From Carposina sasakii (taxonomy: Eukaryota; Arthropoda; Insecta; Lepidoptera; Carposinidae), in the NCBI GenBank assembly GCA_014607495.2, contig CP053159.1:6579501-6643500 (forward strand): a stretch of DNA of 64,000 nucleotides. The letters are read 5' to 3'. Numbering within the stretch: the first letter of the stretch is position 1; each line of letters opens with the position of its first letter. The notes under the pieces are model-generated. The model saw only the letters and a list, made by a program, of their open reading frames with translations, had not been told where the DNA came from and did no database searches. This document shows positions 11,942 through 21,898 of the stretch, piece by piece. The position numbers and the translations under genes are program-made.

Positions 11942-12116
11942 TAGGTAGGTCAATTTGGGGTATTTTTATGTTATGTTACCGTTCGATTGATTTTTGAATT
12001 TACTGACTATTGTACGAATATTGTATTACATATTGAGATGTAATAATTTAATGCTTGTCATACATTTTGTACATACATTTTGTACGAGAACGTATATGTT
12101 ATTACACGAGGTTAGG

Positions 12117-12400
12117 TATTACCATTATCTTGACTTTCTGTGGCGCAAACTTTAACTTGTTACTGACTCCCCAAGCCAGCACATAGGCGAGATCAGAATT
12201 GGCTCTGGTCTCGATATCCCAAGTGGTGTTGCCAGAGAATATAAGGACGACATCGTCCTCAAAGACCTGGCAATAGTGGCCTTGCTAGTCAAGTGATTCG
12301 AGCAGTAGGTTCAGGACGAGGTTCCAAAAAGGGGATCCCCTATGACCCCTTACTTGGCCGCCTCCGAACTTGCAGAATATGCCAAATGTTAACCTATTAA
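12117..12400 (-). pseudogene. R1-type LINE reverse transcriptase fragment
   Basis: Minus-strand reading gives RGHRGSPFWNLVLNLLLESL, a stop, then QVFEDDVVLIFSGN and SDLAYVLAWGVSNKLKFAP. This is the RT palm region of R1/Jockey-like LINEs, in which a 'GSP-WNLVL' block precedes the (Y/F)xDD catalytic motif; here the motif reads FEDD. The stop between the two blocks and the missing ends show that it is dead. It lies about 240 bp from a TMTC2 exon, in the neighbouring intron. Confidence 0.78.
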
Positions 12401-12431
12401 GTCCCAAATGGATTTTATACACTGACCAAAC

Positions 12432-12614
12432 CAATGAGCTTTTTTCCACTAGATGACACGACAATAACCACAACATTACGTCACCTAGGGGGGCCGTCTC
12501 GTGGTCGTGTCGTCAATTAAAAAACGAGCCATACTATTTAGTACAAAAAGCCGTGGTCGTGTCGCTGTCGTGGTCGTGTCGTAGCCGTGTCGTCTAGTGG
12601 AAAAACGCCCATTG
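12432..12614. mobile_element. Small inverted-repeat element with GTCGTG repeats
   Basis: Left end CAATGAGCTTTTTTCCACTA and right end TAGTGGAAAAACGCCCATTG are inverted copies, continuing inward as ATGACACG / CGTGTCGT. The right interior repeats TGGTCGTGTCG several times. 183 bp, no coding capacity. Confidence 0.65.
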
Positions 12615-12647
12615 TTTTTGTGAAATTTGTTGTTGAAATATATACGT

Positions 12648-12681
12648 AAAGAATACCGAAGCAAAGCGAGAGCGGGCAACT
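12648..12681 (+). repeat. Isolated CTAGT-ending terminus of the ~125-bp array element
   Basis: ATACCGAAGCAAAGCGAGAG followed by CGGGCAACTAGT matches the ends at 4328 and 5969, without the array itself. Confidence 0.55.
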
Positions 12682-12779
12682 AGTATTTATAAAAAAAGCA
12701 AGCTTAAAATGAATATGAAAGATTCAGATTTTATTAAAATGAGCGGGACTTTCAATTAAGTGACGAGTATTCTACTTAC

Positions 12780-12894
12780 AGGTTATAATGAACGTCGGCC
12801 ATGTTGGCCCTGTGTTTGAGGGCTCTCTTGAACGCCACTTCCGCTTCCGTAGTCCGGCCCTGTGCGGTGAGAACGCTGCCCAGATTGCCGTATG
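12780..12894 (-). CDS. TMTC2-like exon, start of TPR region
   Basis: A 115-nt exon bounded by TTTTAG and GTAAGT. It encodes A-YGNLGSVLTAQGRTTEAE followed by VAFKRALKHRANMADVHYN, a tetratricopeptide helix pair ending in the NMAD-YNL signature of TMTC2 proteins. It begins in phase 1 and completes the GCA codon opened by the G at the end of the exon at 25266-26241, so the joined reading gives ...NPPK-AYGNLG..., exactly where vertebrate TMTC2 has its membrane-to-TPR junction. It ends in phase 2 and continues into exons beyond the left edge. TPR domains of TMTC proteins lie in the ER lumen. Confidence 0.9.
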
Positions 12895-12940
12895 CTAAAA
12901 TGAAATGACACTTTAATTAAATTCTAACATATACTTTATA

Positions 12941-13209
12941 CATGGTGTAACAAAAGGGGTATGTTAAGCGAGAAGCTATGTAAATAGCCCACTATAAGTA
13001 ACCTATCTACAAAATTTCAGACTCGAAATCACATGATAATTTTTCAGATGGTATGGACATTCCTAAACAACTTAGGAATGTCCATACAATTACAATAAGT
13101 CTCAAATTTTGGATATAGGTACTCTATTTACATTCTATATACATAGCTTTACATAGCTATAGGTATTTACATAGCTTTTCGCTTAACATACCCTTTCTGT
13201 TACACACTG
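12941..13209 (+). mobile_element. MITE family A copy
   Basis: TA-flanked ends CATGGTGTAACAAAAGGGGT and a right end ending TGTTACACACTG. Centre contains an inverted GGACATTCCTAA / TTAGGAATGTCC pair. Slightly expanded near the right end by a duplication of the ATAGCT block. Confidence 0.85.
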
Positions 13210-14277
13210 TATAGGTATCTATAAGATTTTGGCGTTAAAAAGTTCTAGCTTTAATTTCCGAATGTAACCGGCTTAATTAAACAATTAATTTATTATCTTA
13301 ACTATTTATAAACTAATCTCTTGGGTAGATTATATCAACATAAATAAGTTTTTTTTTTAAGATGCAATATTACCACGACCTTATGTAATGATAGGAGTAT
13401 AGGATAGATGATGATACATTTTTTATTTTTAAGTGCTCAAACGAGTTTTACCTAAATGTTTATTTTAGTATCATTGGAATCGAAGATATTTCAAAAAATC
13501 TATACCTAAAAAATAAAATTTGTAAGTAGTAGTTCTCTCTTCGCCTTGAAGAAAACCATACTTTTAATTAATTATTCATTCACTTTAAATGGAACTTCCT
13601 AAGATAATCGCCGAGCTTTAATTTTGATGGCGTTTCAATTTAATATTTTCATTAAAGGAAAATTAAAGGTTCCCCATAATTATATATTAATACGTCCAGG
13701 CTTATTATAATTACTGAGTATATAATATTATGTACGTAGTCTTATACTTTATTATGTCTTCAGGATAAACTATCAACATTTTCATAGAACATTATATAGG
13801 TTAAGTTACAACTACCAGATACCTACGTTATCCGGAACTTGTCAGCAAGCGGTGATACTAGCACTTAGCTTAATTTATCGTTTACTTCAGTTTTCCTGTA
13901 CGGAATCATGAATTTTGTTACATTCATAAAAGTGTTAAATCTAAGATACTTGAAAAATTTGGTAGAAAACATATTCCTCAGTCACATCACAATACCAATT
14001 AAGTGGAGCCAGCTATATGATGACATATATATATAACTTCCAATTTTAATTCCAGCCGTCCGCATCACCCTCGAGAACAAAGCATTTTGTTATTGCGTCC
14101 CTGCGCGCTCCCTGCGACCCATGGCCACGAGTAGAATCCCAAAATAAGTGATATCCATAATAGATTTTCGAAAGTACGTACCTACACGTACACGAGACTT
14201 TTTTTTATTGTCAAAGTTAATGTCTGTCTAAGTCCCATATGATTAAAATTAAAACGCGACGAAATTTGGTGGAGTTT
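13210..14277. other. Intronic, nothing recognised
   Basis: AT-rich DNA, no repeat partner or coding frame identified. Confidence 0.4.
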
Positions 14278-14845
14278 GGGCCGAAACACGGCAGTTTGTG
14301 TTGCGGCGTTGCGACGCTGCAAAAAAGAGCGTTTTGCTGTTGTACGGTAGAGAACCATGATTTGTGAGTATAGATAGACGTCTCTCTGCCTTTGTAAAGG
14401 TAATTGTTTGATGATTATTTTCATAAATGATTTCACAAATGCTTTTCCATGTCTCTTGTTTTATAAATTTGTCTTTATAAGTTTCGTCACTAGAAACGCA
14501 CAAACAAGCGTTCTTGAATCAAAGATATTAATACTCGTATATCGACATCAATGTCAGATTGATTCGAAAACTGCTTCCGGGTTAACGCGTGTTGTTTGCA
14601 AGTATATAGAAAACTGAATCATTGTCAACATATACATATCTCGTTAGAGAGTAAGTATATTCTTTGATATACATTAAGGCTATCAGGTATCCAACATTTT
14701 CTATAAATTAAGAGTTTTTTTAGATTAAGTGAATCATTGTCACTAAGTATAGCGTCACAACGCTGGAATTCGCGTCGCGTTGCGGCGCCGCGCCGCGCCG
14801 CTAGAATTGGCAGTGACGCCGCAACGCGGTTATGTGTTTCAGCCC
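14278..14845. mobile_element. Inverted-repeat element family G, long form
   Basis: Ends GGGCCGAAACAC and GTGTTTCAGCCC with GC-rich subterminal blocks (GTTGCGGCGTTGCGACGC at left, GCGTTGCGGCGCCGCGCC at right). It matches the short form at 35775-36052 at both ends but has about 300 extra bases between TTGTTTGATGATT (left) and GTGAATCATTGTCAC (right). The short form is therefore an internal-deletion derivative, or this copy carries an insertion. Confidence 0.7.
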
Positions 14846-14880
14846 ATATATCTTTTCAGTATAAAATTTTAAAATGTCAG

Positions 14881-15170
14881 AATATTTATTATAAAATCAT
14901 TAATTTAAAAAATGGAAAAAATTCTTCACCCGAGTGAGAATCGAACCCATGACCACTGCAAACCGTGCCAGCCGCTCTAACCCAGTGGTTAGAGCGGCAG
15001 CGGTAGCTCAGTAGCTACCGGATGGTGAAATTCGACATCCGAGTAATTGACCCGGTAGCTCAGTGGTTAGAGCGGCTGGCACGGTTTGCAGTGGTCGTGG
15101 GTTCGATTCCCACTCGGGTGAAGAATTTTTTCCATTTTCTTTATTAATAATTTTATAATATATAATATCT
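14881..15170. repeat. Palindromic pair of tRNA-like sequences
   Basis: Arms 14881-14983 and 15064-15170 are inverted copies: CACCCGAGTGAGAATCGAAC on the left and GTTCGATTCCCACTCGGGTG on the right, with AATGGAAAAAATTCTTC / GAAGAATTTTTTCCATT outside. The loop (14984-15063) carries a third partial head, GTGGTTAGAGCGGCAGCGG. Transcription through it would give a ~100-bp stem. It looks like two tRNA-derived SINE heads in inverted arrangement. Confidence 0.75.
15050..15121 (+). ncRNA. tRNA-like sequence (pseudo-tRNA or SINE head)
   Basis: ACCCGGTAGCTCAGTGGTTA begins a tRNA-shaped unit with a perfect D stem (GCTC/GAGC), a perfect T arm (GTGGG TTCGATT CCCAC) and an acceptor stem pairing for six of seven positions. 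The anticodon arm pairs only at three positions (CTG/CAG), and no anticodon can be assigned. The internal promoter boxes look intact, so RNA polymerase III could read it, but it is not a functional tRNA gene by inspection. Confidence 0.55.
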
Positions 15171-16427
15171 TGACTAAGATAAATTTATAAAAACACTTCT
15201 CCATTAATATAATCCGTTAGAATATTTATTACTTTATAACAGGGTATAGAGCAAAGCGGAATTACAACTTTACTGTTAAGTATAAACTTGCGTCTTGGGT
15301 AACTTAGAGAATATTGACACGCCACAACATTCTATTAAAATGTTTCTCATCTGCTCGCTTACTATGTATAGGATACAGCCAAGATTATCATAAAATATAT
15401 ATAGATAATAATTATTCGAAAGGTATTATAATTTCGGGTAAGTTTGGTTATTAAATTAAATTTAGTTATTTAAACCTACCTAAAAACTAGTTACATATCT
15501 AATCAAAAGCTTAACAAAGTTACTACTTTGTATTTTGGAAAAATATTATATCTAAAACAGAAAACGTTATAAAAATCACTCGTCGAGTAAAACACGTCGT
15601 TTGTTTGCCTCTGGCGTTCATCTTTTAAAAGCATACTTAGGTAAAACTGTAACAGGGTGTTAGCCTTAAATGGAGCACATCAAAAAGAAAATAAAAGTCT
15701 TACCCCATTTACGATCGCTGCCATTAGGACTGAGTAATTCGATGAAAAATAACACTACCTACTTACGAGTATATCTTATTTTTTCTTCGAAAATGTAATA
15801 TTGACAAGCCTAAAAGGACAGCGTTAACCGGTATGAAAGATAGCTAGGTAAATAATAATCTCACATAATATGTTAGCAATAGGCAGATAGGAATAAATAA
15901 TTTCGCAGTTCTTGTAACTGTATTATATTTTTTCAACCCGTCTCATTCCAATACATAAGCGTTCCGTTGATCGCCTTTACAAAATGCGAGATAAACGGAA
16001 TCGATTATTACATTAATAATTTTTTAAGCCCTTTATGTGACTCGCTGGGCACTCAATCAGGCGCACACATCTCTCGAAAGTGCTATTGTGGTACGTAGGC
16101 ATGCATTTGAAGATAAGTAACATTTTGTATGCTGGTCGAAAGGTTTTGTGGTGCAGATTTCTAGATTTTCTTTTAACCCAAACTAATAGGCTCCTTGATT
16201 TTATTACTTAGCTCTACGGTTCAATGTGTAACCTAACAACAATAAAATTCTTTATTGCACGTTTGTACGGTTTGTACAATGCAGCATTCTCTACCATTCT
16301 ATAACCTAAATTTAAAGATATAGGTAGATACAATGGTCAATTCTAACCGTAAATTTAGTCCAATCTGTCCTTTTCTCTCGCAGCCATTTATGTAAGAACG
16401 AAGAGAGATAGACCTGATCAGAATCGA
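15171..16427. other. Intronic, nothing recognised
   Basis: No gene or repeat partner seen. Confidence 0.4.
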
Positions 16428-16497
16428 CCCTAATGTTATTTATTTCTAAAAAGAAGGTCTATATTTACCTTCTTTTTAGAAATAAATAACATTAGGG
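16428..16497. repeat. Perfect 31-bp hairpin
   Basis: CCCTAATGTTATTTATTTCT... and its exact reverse complement surround an 8-nt loop (16459-16466). It may be a tiny inverted-repeat element or a hairpin RNA source. Confidence 0.7.
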
Positions 16498-16531
16498 TAT
16501 TACTAGCTCTTGTACTCGTATCGTAACAAAA

Positions 16532-16586
16532 TTCAAACAAATTATAAATTTTAACTATCTATTTAAAAATTTATAATTTGTTTGAA
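16532..16586. repeat. Near-perfect 23-bp hairpin
   Basis: TTCAAACAAATTATAAATTT pairs with AAATTTATAATTTGTTTGAA; one base is extra in one arm and the loop is about 8 nt. It lies 34 bp from the previous hairpin. Confidence 0.65.
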
Positions 16587-16589
16587 ATC

Positions 16590-17329
16590 TAACTGGTAAA
16601 CATAGCTAGACCGTAGATAAGCAGTCAACTTTTATATTGTTACAAATTGTACTACATTTTTTCTGTCAAATGTCGTATTATCTATCACAAAAAAAATATA
16701 TTTATATAATATACATATAGGTATGTTGCATATTTTGATCAGTGAGTTAGTGACCAAATCAGGACGAAAAACGGTAGTTATTCAATAAACCGCTTTACAA
16801 TTTTATAAAGGGAGAGAATGATTACCTACACGACAATATTATGGCCTGTCTTGGCGGGAGCATTTCCGTGCCCCTAGAGTTCTGTCACAAAAGTCACCAA
16901 CTAACGTAAGTTTAGAAGCAACTTCCTTGCTTCCAATACCTACCTATATAAATATCTAAACTGTCTAACTGTCAAACTTAGTTCACCACGCCTAAGTAGC
17001 CTTAAGACTAGTATCAAAGCAAGATAATGTTGCTAATCTCTGCTATGTCCACTAGAGGGCTCTATCCGTAAAGAAAGTAGAAAGAGGAGACGCTGTCATG
17101 CAGACCAGTGCGCAGTATGAACGAATCAATTTAGGAATAAATTATATTAGTATTAGATCATGTCGTGGTATATACGAGCGTCATGTAAACCTGACCGAAC
17201 CTCGCTGTAATATCAACTTTCATACAAATGCATGCAACGTTTTCTTGCCGTTACCCGTCCATGGTTACGCCACGTTCTGAGTGCTGCTCCTACTCGTACC
17301 AATAAGTCTTGTACCCGTCATTTGTGCAA
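16590..17329. other. Intronic, nothing recognised
   Basis: The 60-codon ORF at 17098-17280 has no recognisable domain. Confidence 0.4.
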
Positions 17330-17669
17330 TAATTGGTGATTAAACGAACTTACCTGTAAGTGAAGTTCTATCACAATTATATGAGTACGTTTCATTCGAA
17401 GATATATTTTTAACACATGTAGTACTTTTATTGTACTGGCAACTTCGCACAATTTCAGAGTGGGTAATTCGAAAACAGAACTACCCTACAACCTACGACA
17501 CTATTCCTAGTCTACCGATAATTTCCTTCATTCTTTAGAGCATCACAAAATTTTCTTAGTTTTAAGGGATCTGGGAAGGGAGGGTTTTATCTTATATCTT
17601 CGAATGAAACGTACTCATATAATTGTGATAGAACTTCACTTACAGGTAAGTTCGTTTAATCACCAATTA
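17330..17669. repeat. 340-bp inverted-repeat unit at the DIRS 3' end
   Basis: Arms 17330-17404 and 17595-17669 (75 bp) are reverse complements by eye; the outer part reads AATTGGTGATTAAACGAACT. Between them lies 17401-17536, a perfect reverse complement of the DIRS 5' leader at 22124-22258, followed by about 58 unrelated bases. The unit abuts the DIRS 3' inverted repeat. Each arm contains TTACAGGTAAGT, a splice-donor-like string, on opposite strands. It may be an internal complementary region-like module of the element, or a separate small DIRS-derived element inserted beside it. Confidence 0.8.
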
Positions 17670-17713
17670 CATTTCGTACGTTTCATTCTTTGATATATTT
17701 TTAACACATGTAG
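17666..17713 (-). repeat. DIRS 3' inverted terminal repeat
   Basis: 48 bp, reverse complement of 22238-22285 (ATTACATTTCGTACGTTTCA at its outer end in plus orientation). Confidence 0.85.
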
Positions 17714-17893
17714 ATGTTTAGAGGTGAAAATTTTGCAAGCATCCTGGTTAATGAGTTGTATACCTAATTATTATTGTAATTATGGGAAAAAAAGAACACT
17801 ACATTTTTACAAATTTTTATTTATAACATAACTATAACTTTTTAAATTAGATTAATTTACAAGTGATAAATCTGCTTATAAATTATTTTAAAT

Positions 17894-19300
17894 TTATGAT
17901 GATTGATTGGACAGAAAGACTGATCTTGCAAAGTGAGCATCATCAGTCACTGGACGGTTATAGAATTTACCAAATGTTTCTGAGGCCTGCGACCAGCCAG
18001 CAGTTCTCCTAATAACGTCTAATGAGACACCCTGCGCTCGCGCTGTAGATGTGGCAGCGTGTCGTGTGCTATGAGAACTCCATGCTGTCACATCCACCCC
18101 GGCTTCCGCCAGGATCTCCTTAATCCATCGGCTAATGGTTTGGGTGCTAACAGACTTATATGGTCTTCTAGACGTTATTATGAGATTTTCGACTGTGTTC
18201 GGTCTTAAATCATTTGTAACTAACAAATAATCTTGCAAAACTGTAGCAGGACATATATTGATATTTTCTGTAAAATAAGGCAAGAACAGAATTGGCTGGT
18301 CGCGCCCAGCTGCTGATGTTTTTATAATGTCTGAAATTACAATTTTTATACCGTTCAGGCTGATATGGATATTATTAGCTTTAATGAGAGAAAGTGTCTG
18401 TGGTCTATGCGCAGTACATAAGGCCAGCAATATTACGAGTTTCTTAGAAATTTTTGGCAGAGTTAAATCCTTATTAGGGCCCCATGAGGTAATATATTGC
18501 AAAACTGTATGAGGGTCCCATGTGGATGCGTATTTTGGAATATTGGGCCTTAATTTATATATACCTTTCAATAGTCTTTTAATTTGGTCATGAGATCCTG
18601 ACTCATCTCCGAAAAGCAAACTTATAGACGAACGATGACTATTCAAGGTGCCATAAGCCGCACCTTTATTAAACAGTTTTGTCAAAAAAGTCAACATTCT
18701 TGGAACGGAACATGTGTATGGATCTATATTTGCCTCAGTGCAGTACTGCCACCAATACTTGTAGGAGACACCATATTGTTGCAAAGTATTTTTCGACAAA
18801 GAAGCCATCATAAGGTCCAATGATTCGATAGGGACACCTCGTTTCAGAAACGCGTCCCTGAGAGTTTGGCTGCACCCAGGATTTATAAAACTAATATCGG
18901 ATGTAACCATTCTTTGTAACAGTGGGAACCACGGCTGGGAAGGCCAGTATGGAAATATTAGAATGCCTTCAGCCTTGTCCAATATAATTTTTTCCAAGAC
19001 CTTTAATACGAGTGGGAATGGTGGAAAAGCGTAAAAGTATACGCCCTTCCACGAGATAGTGAAGGCATCCACAGCAACTGCATCTGGATCTGCCTTCCAC
19101 GACACATATCTTTGGCATTTGGCATTAGTGCGAGAAGCGAATAAATCGATATCTGGCTTACCTAAATCCGTTACTAGTATATTAAATACTTCATCTGTTA
19201 ATGTCCACTCAATGTCCGTATTAACCTTTCGGGACTCTTCATCAGCTTCTCTATTGTCTTTACTTTTAATATAAGAAGCAGATAACCATATATTTCGCAT
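17894..19300 (-). pseudogene. DIRS pol C-terminal part: methylase-like block and tyrosine recombinase
   Basis: An open 468-codon stretch. Residues about 49-100 contain PDIDLFASR, YVSWKADPDAVAVDAF and YAFPPFPL, the conserved block between RNase H and recombinase in DIRS elements that is often called a Dam-like methylase domain. From about residue 165 the tyrosine recombinase follows, with catalytic candidates Arg299 (in CTAHRPQTL), His410 and Arg413 (in HSTRHAATS) and Tyr447 (in GKFYNRPV). These four belong to the family's R...HxxR...Y set, so the recombinase looks intact. It is in frame with RNase H upstream but separated from it by one TAG at 19301-19303; the ATG at 19300 is incidental or could allow re-initiation. 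Ends at its natural stop about 180 bp before the 3' repeat. Confidence 0.9.
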
Positions 19301-19639
19301 CTAGCACCATTGCCAAATTTCTCGCGCTAAATCATTTAGATGAGGATACTTTATGCCACCCATGCGATTAACGTAACTCAACGCCGTAGTGTTGTCAATA
19401 CGTAATAAAATAGAACAGTTTCGGATATTACGTGCAAAGCATTTGAGTCCAAAAAATACTGCAAGCAACTCTAGAAAATTAATATGAAAATTTATTTCAC
19501 TAGCTTTCCATTTCCCATTTATTCTTTGATTTTTACAAAATGCACCCCAGCCAGACCTGGATGCATCTGTAAAGATCTCTAGTTCAAAACTACTCGATTT
19601 TAATGGGGTTGATGTCGATAAAATATTTTTGACCACCAT
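19301..19639 (-). pseudogene. DIRS pol: RNase H segment
   Basis: Encodes ELEIFTDASRSGWGAF, KWKASEINFHINFLELLAVF and LLRIDNTTALSYVNRMGG. These give the RNase H acidic residues: Asp in FTDAS, Glu in NFLELLA and Asp in RIDNTTA. It ends at a TAG (19301-19303) that splits it from the recombinase frame. At its other end, a one-base loss in the T5 run at 19626-19630 (plus strand) separates it from the RT frame, which ends in a different register at 19600. Confidence 0.85.
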
Positions 19640-20286
19640 TCTAGGTCAGGCAATATTATAGATGAAGGACGAAATTTAGCTTCGTATGTTTTATATATTT
19701 GTAATGCTAAGTATTTAATTTGCTCGAGACGTTTAGTGTAAACCCAGCCGTATTTAACTGCTGGGCATGCTACAGTAAGGGTACCAATGAGACAAGCAAG
19801 ATCTTTTATAGTGCATAATGGTAAGGATTGAAATTTCTTAACTATTTTTAGTATATATAATCTTTTATCCATAGGTAATGATAATGTCATGTCAAGAGTG
19901 TTATAAATAAAGCCCAGAAACTTTGTCTGTTGTAAAGGTCGTAACGAACTTTTTTCATAATTTATAACAAATCCTAAGCTTTCAAGTAGTGCCACTGTTT
20001 CCGTTACATTATATAAACATTCAGAATGTGTGTGGCCGATGCATAAAAGATCGTCTAGGTATATAACAGATATAAATCTTTTGCCGCCGTTGGCTTTAGG
20101 AGCTAAAAATATTTTAGAGATAAATTGATCTGTCTGTGGCTCACACTTGTATATTGCGCCTAAGTCTAATAAATTGTTAATTGCCTTAGACATATCACGC
20201 ATTTCTGCTGTGGTAAAATTATTACTATAGGGTACACTATTTTGGTAAACTTTTTTCGAAAAAGGTATTTTGTAGCCATTTTTTTT
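19600..20286 (-). pseudogene. DIRS pol: reverse transcriptase segment with internal deletion
   Basis: The readable frame gives TTAEMRDMSKAINNLLDLGA, FISKIFLAPKANGGKRFI and then directly SVIYLDDLLCIG. The YLDD catalytic motif survives. In intact DIRS reverse transcriptases roughly 90 residues, including the first catalytic aspartate and motif B, lie between the 'KRFI' block and the YLDD motif. They are missing here, with the junction near 20068-20075 kept in frame. The RT is therefore inactive. The thumb/connection region follows (TKFLGFIYNTLDM, KYGWVYTKRLEQIKYLAL). Confidence 0.85.
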
Positions 20287-20576
20287 ATCCAGGAAAGAAC
20301 TAATTTATTATTAGTGATTTTCATCCAGTTATCATAAAAATATTGCAGGCGACCCGCATGTACCTGTTTATCTAATGTCGCGTGTAGGCTCGCTGCTGAC
20401 TGCTCTGGTTCGAGTAGGCACGAGATCGTGTCAGTGTCGTCGTCGATGTGGCTCCGCGTCTGTATGATGTCGTTGTTCGTGGAAAGCCTCCGCGCCCCCC
20501 CCCCTGTTCCCTGATGTGTAACGAAGGGGGCGAATCTCGTTTCCCGGAAGGCGAGATCTTGAAGTGGATGGGCCAT
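20279..20576 (-). pseudogene. DIRS pol N-terminal segment overlapping gag
   Basis: ATG at 20576 opens a frame that overlaps the last 146 nt of gag in another register, as is common for DIRS gag/pol. It encodes a linker and HAGRLQYFYDNWMKITNNKL, then LSWIKK, after which an eight-base A run (plus-strand T run 20279-20286) carries a one-base shift. The RT frame continues in the neighbouring register, starting NGYKIPFSKKVY. The ORF continues out of frame to 20166 as nonsense. Confidence 0.75.
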
Positions 20577-21281
20577 TTGTATGTGCAGGTGCTCTCTTAT
20601 GTGTCGGTTTCTTAATTTGTAGACCTTGTCTGGAAATAGCCTTTGAGGCTTTTATGGTCTCCGATAGTTTATCACCAAAGAGCGTGCTGTCTCGTTCATG
20701 ATCTTTGATTAATGGCGTAAAGGATTTATCGAGGCAAGGTGTTATAAGTTTTGTTCTGAGCTCTGTTTCTATGTAATGTACGTCAGTCAAGATCCTGCAG
20801 CTATCCGACAGTACCTCTATTGCTTTTATCTTGTCATCTCCAAGGAGGAGTAATGTAATGGCTTTATTAATTGCTGTTATTCCAAGCCCTAATTGGTCTT
20901 GCTTTAACTGAATATTTTTATCGCGATTTTTAGTGATATCAGATACAGCAGCTTTTATTTCGGCGTTTAATGTCGGTGCTTTTAGTAATTGACAATTTTC
21001 AGGTACCTGGTATTTTTTAAGCAATTTTTCCTTTGGGTCTTTATTTAGTCCCTTCGCTAATATAGGCAACCAGCGTTGTGCCAGAGTGTGGTGAATTTTT
21101 TCACCAAACATCGGTTGCTCGTCCGTTGTATCATCCAACGCTAATAAAAGCTCCGGGTCGAGGTCAGGTGTCTCGTTTTGAGCTTCCGGGGTTATATTAA
21201 CTTCTACCGGAGTATTTTCCAGTTTCTCTTGGGACTCTGTTGCTGAGGTGTATTGAATTACATCATCTTGTGCGGTTCCGT
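20431..21281 (-). CDS. DIRS gag, exon 2
   Basis: Continues from exon 1 at a CTAG acceptor (21282-21285). The joined reading is DGTAQDDVIQYTSATESQ and on to a stop at 20431-20433. Exons 1 and 2 together are 984 nt, giving 327 residues. The protein includes an acidic N-terminal part, a helical region around FGEKIHHTLAQRWLPILAKG and AAVSDITKNRDKNIQLKQDQ, and a basic, Gly/Arg-rich tail (KKPTHKRAPAHTNG, NRGGGAEAFHEQ). A central 'L(I/T)...W' helix-rich body with a basic tail fits a nucleic-acid-binding DIRS Gag. No zinc knuckle is seen. Confidence 0.8.
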
Positions 21282-21898
21282 CTAGAACAATTATATGTGA
21301 ATTTTATTTTATATATCATTGAATATCTGACTATACACACTATATTCTGAATACCGTCGTGTTGACCCGCAGTCAACCTCCCGGTTAATTTTTTGCATCA
21401 TGTTAAACCTTCGTGATACCCTCATTGTGATATCCTCCAGGTTAACTTAAAGATGCTTATTCTGAATACCGTCGTGTTGACCCGCAGTCAACCTCCCGGT
21501 TAATTTTATGCATCATGTTAAACCTTCGTGATACCCTCATTGTGATATCCTCCAGGTTAACTTAAAGATGCTTATTCTGAATACCGTCGTGTTGACCCGC
21601 AGTCAACCTCCCGGTTAATTTTATGCATCATGTTAAACCTTCGTGATACCCTCATTGTGATATCCTCCAGGTTAACTTAAAGATGCTTATTCTGAATACC
21701 GTCGTGTTGACCCGCAGTCAACCTCCCGGTTAATTTTTATGCATCATGTTAAACCTTCGTGATACCCTCATTGTGATATCCTCCAGGTTAACTTAAAGAT
21801 GCTTATTTTAGTTCACAAAAAAATTATACAGAACTTGTCTTAGAACATTTTGACTCGTGTACAAGAATATTTAATAAGAGATCATTATATTTTCTTAC
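21282..21898 (-). other. Intron in DIRS gag
   Basis: A 617-nt interval between a donor reading G|GTAAGAA (GT at 21898-21897) and an acceptor ATTGTTCTAG. Splicing restores one reading frame exactly: exon 1 ends with one base (G) and exon 2 supplies AC to give GAC. The open frame upstream of 21138 in exon 2 supports real coding up to the acceptor. Almost all of the intron is a tandem-repeat block. Confidence 0.75.
21344..21804 (-). repeat. Four 115-bp tandem repeats inside the gag intron
   Basis: Units start at 21344, 21459, 21574 and 21689 (ATTCTGAATACCGTCGTGTT). They are nearly identical; the differences seen lie in the short T run after CGGTTAA. Each unit holds the inverted pair GTTGAC-CCGC-AGTCAAC and an AACCT...AGGTT pair about 40 bp apart. 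Function unknown; arrays between leader and gag could be regulatory (inference). Confidence 0.92.

Noticed and set aside
15050..15121. Functional tRNA gene
   Set aside because: The anticodon arm does not pair properly, no anticodon can be assigned, and an inverted copy lies next to it; a SINE or pseudo-tRNA is more likely.
21344..21804. CRISPR array
   Set aside because: Direct tandem repeats without unique spacers, in a eukaryotic retrotransposon.
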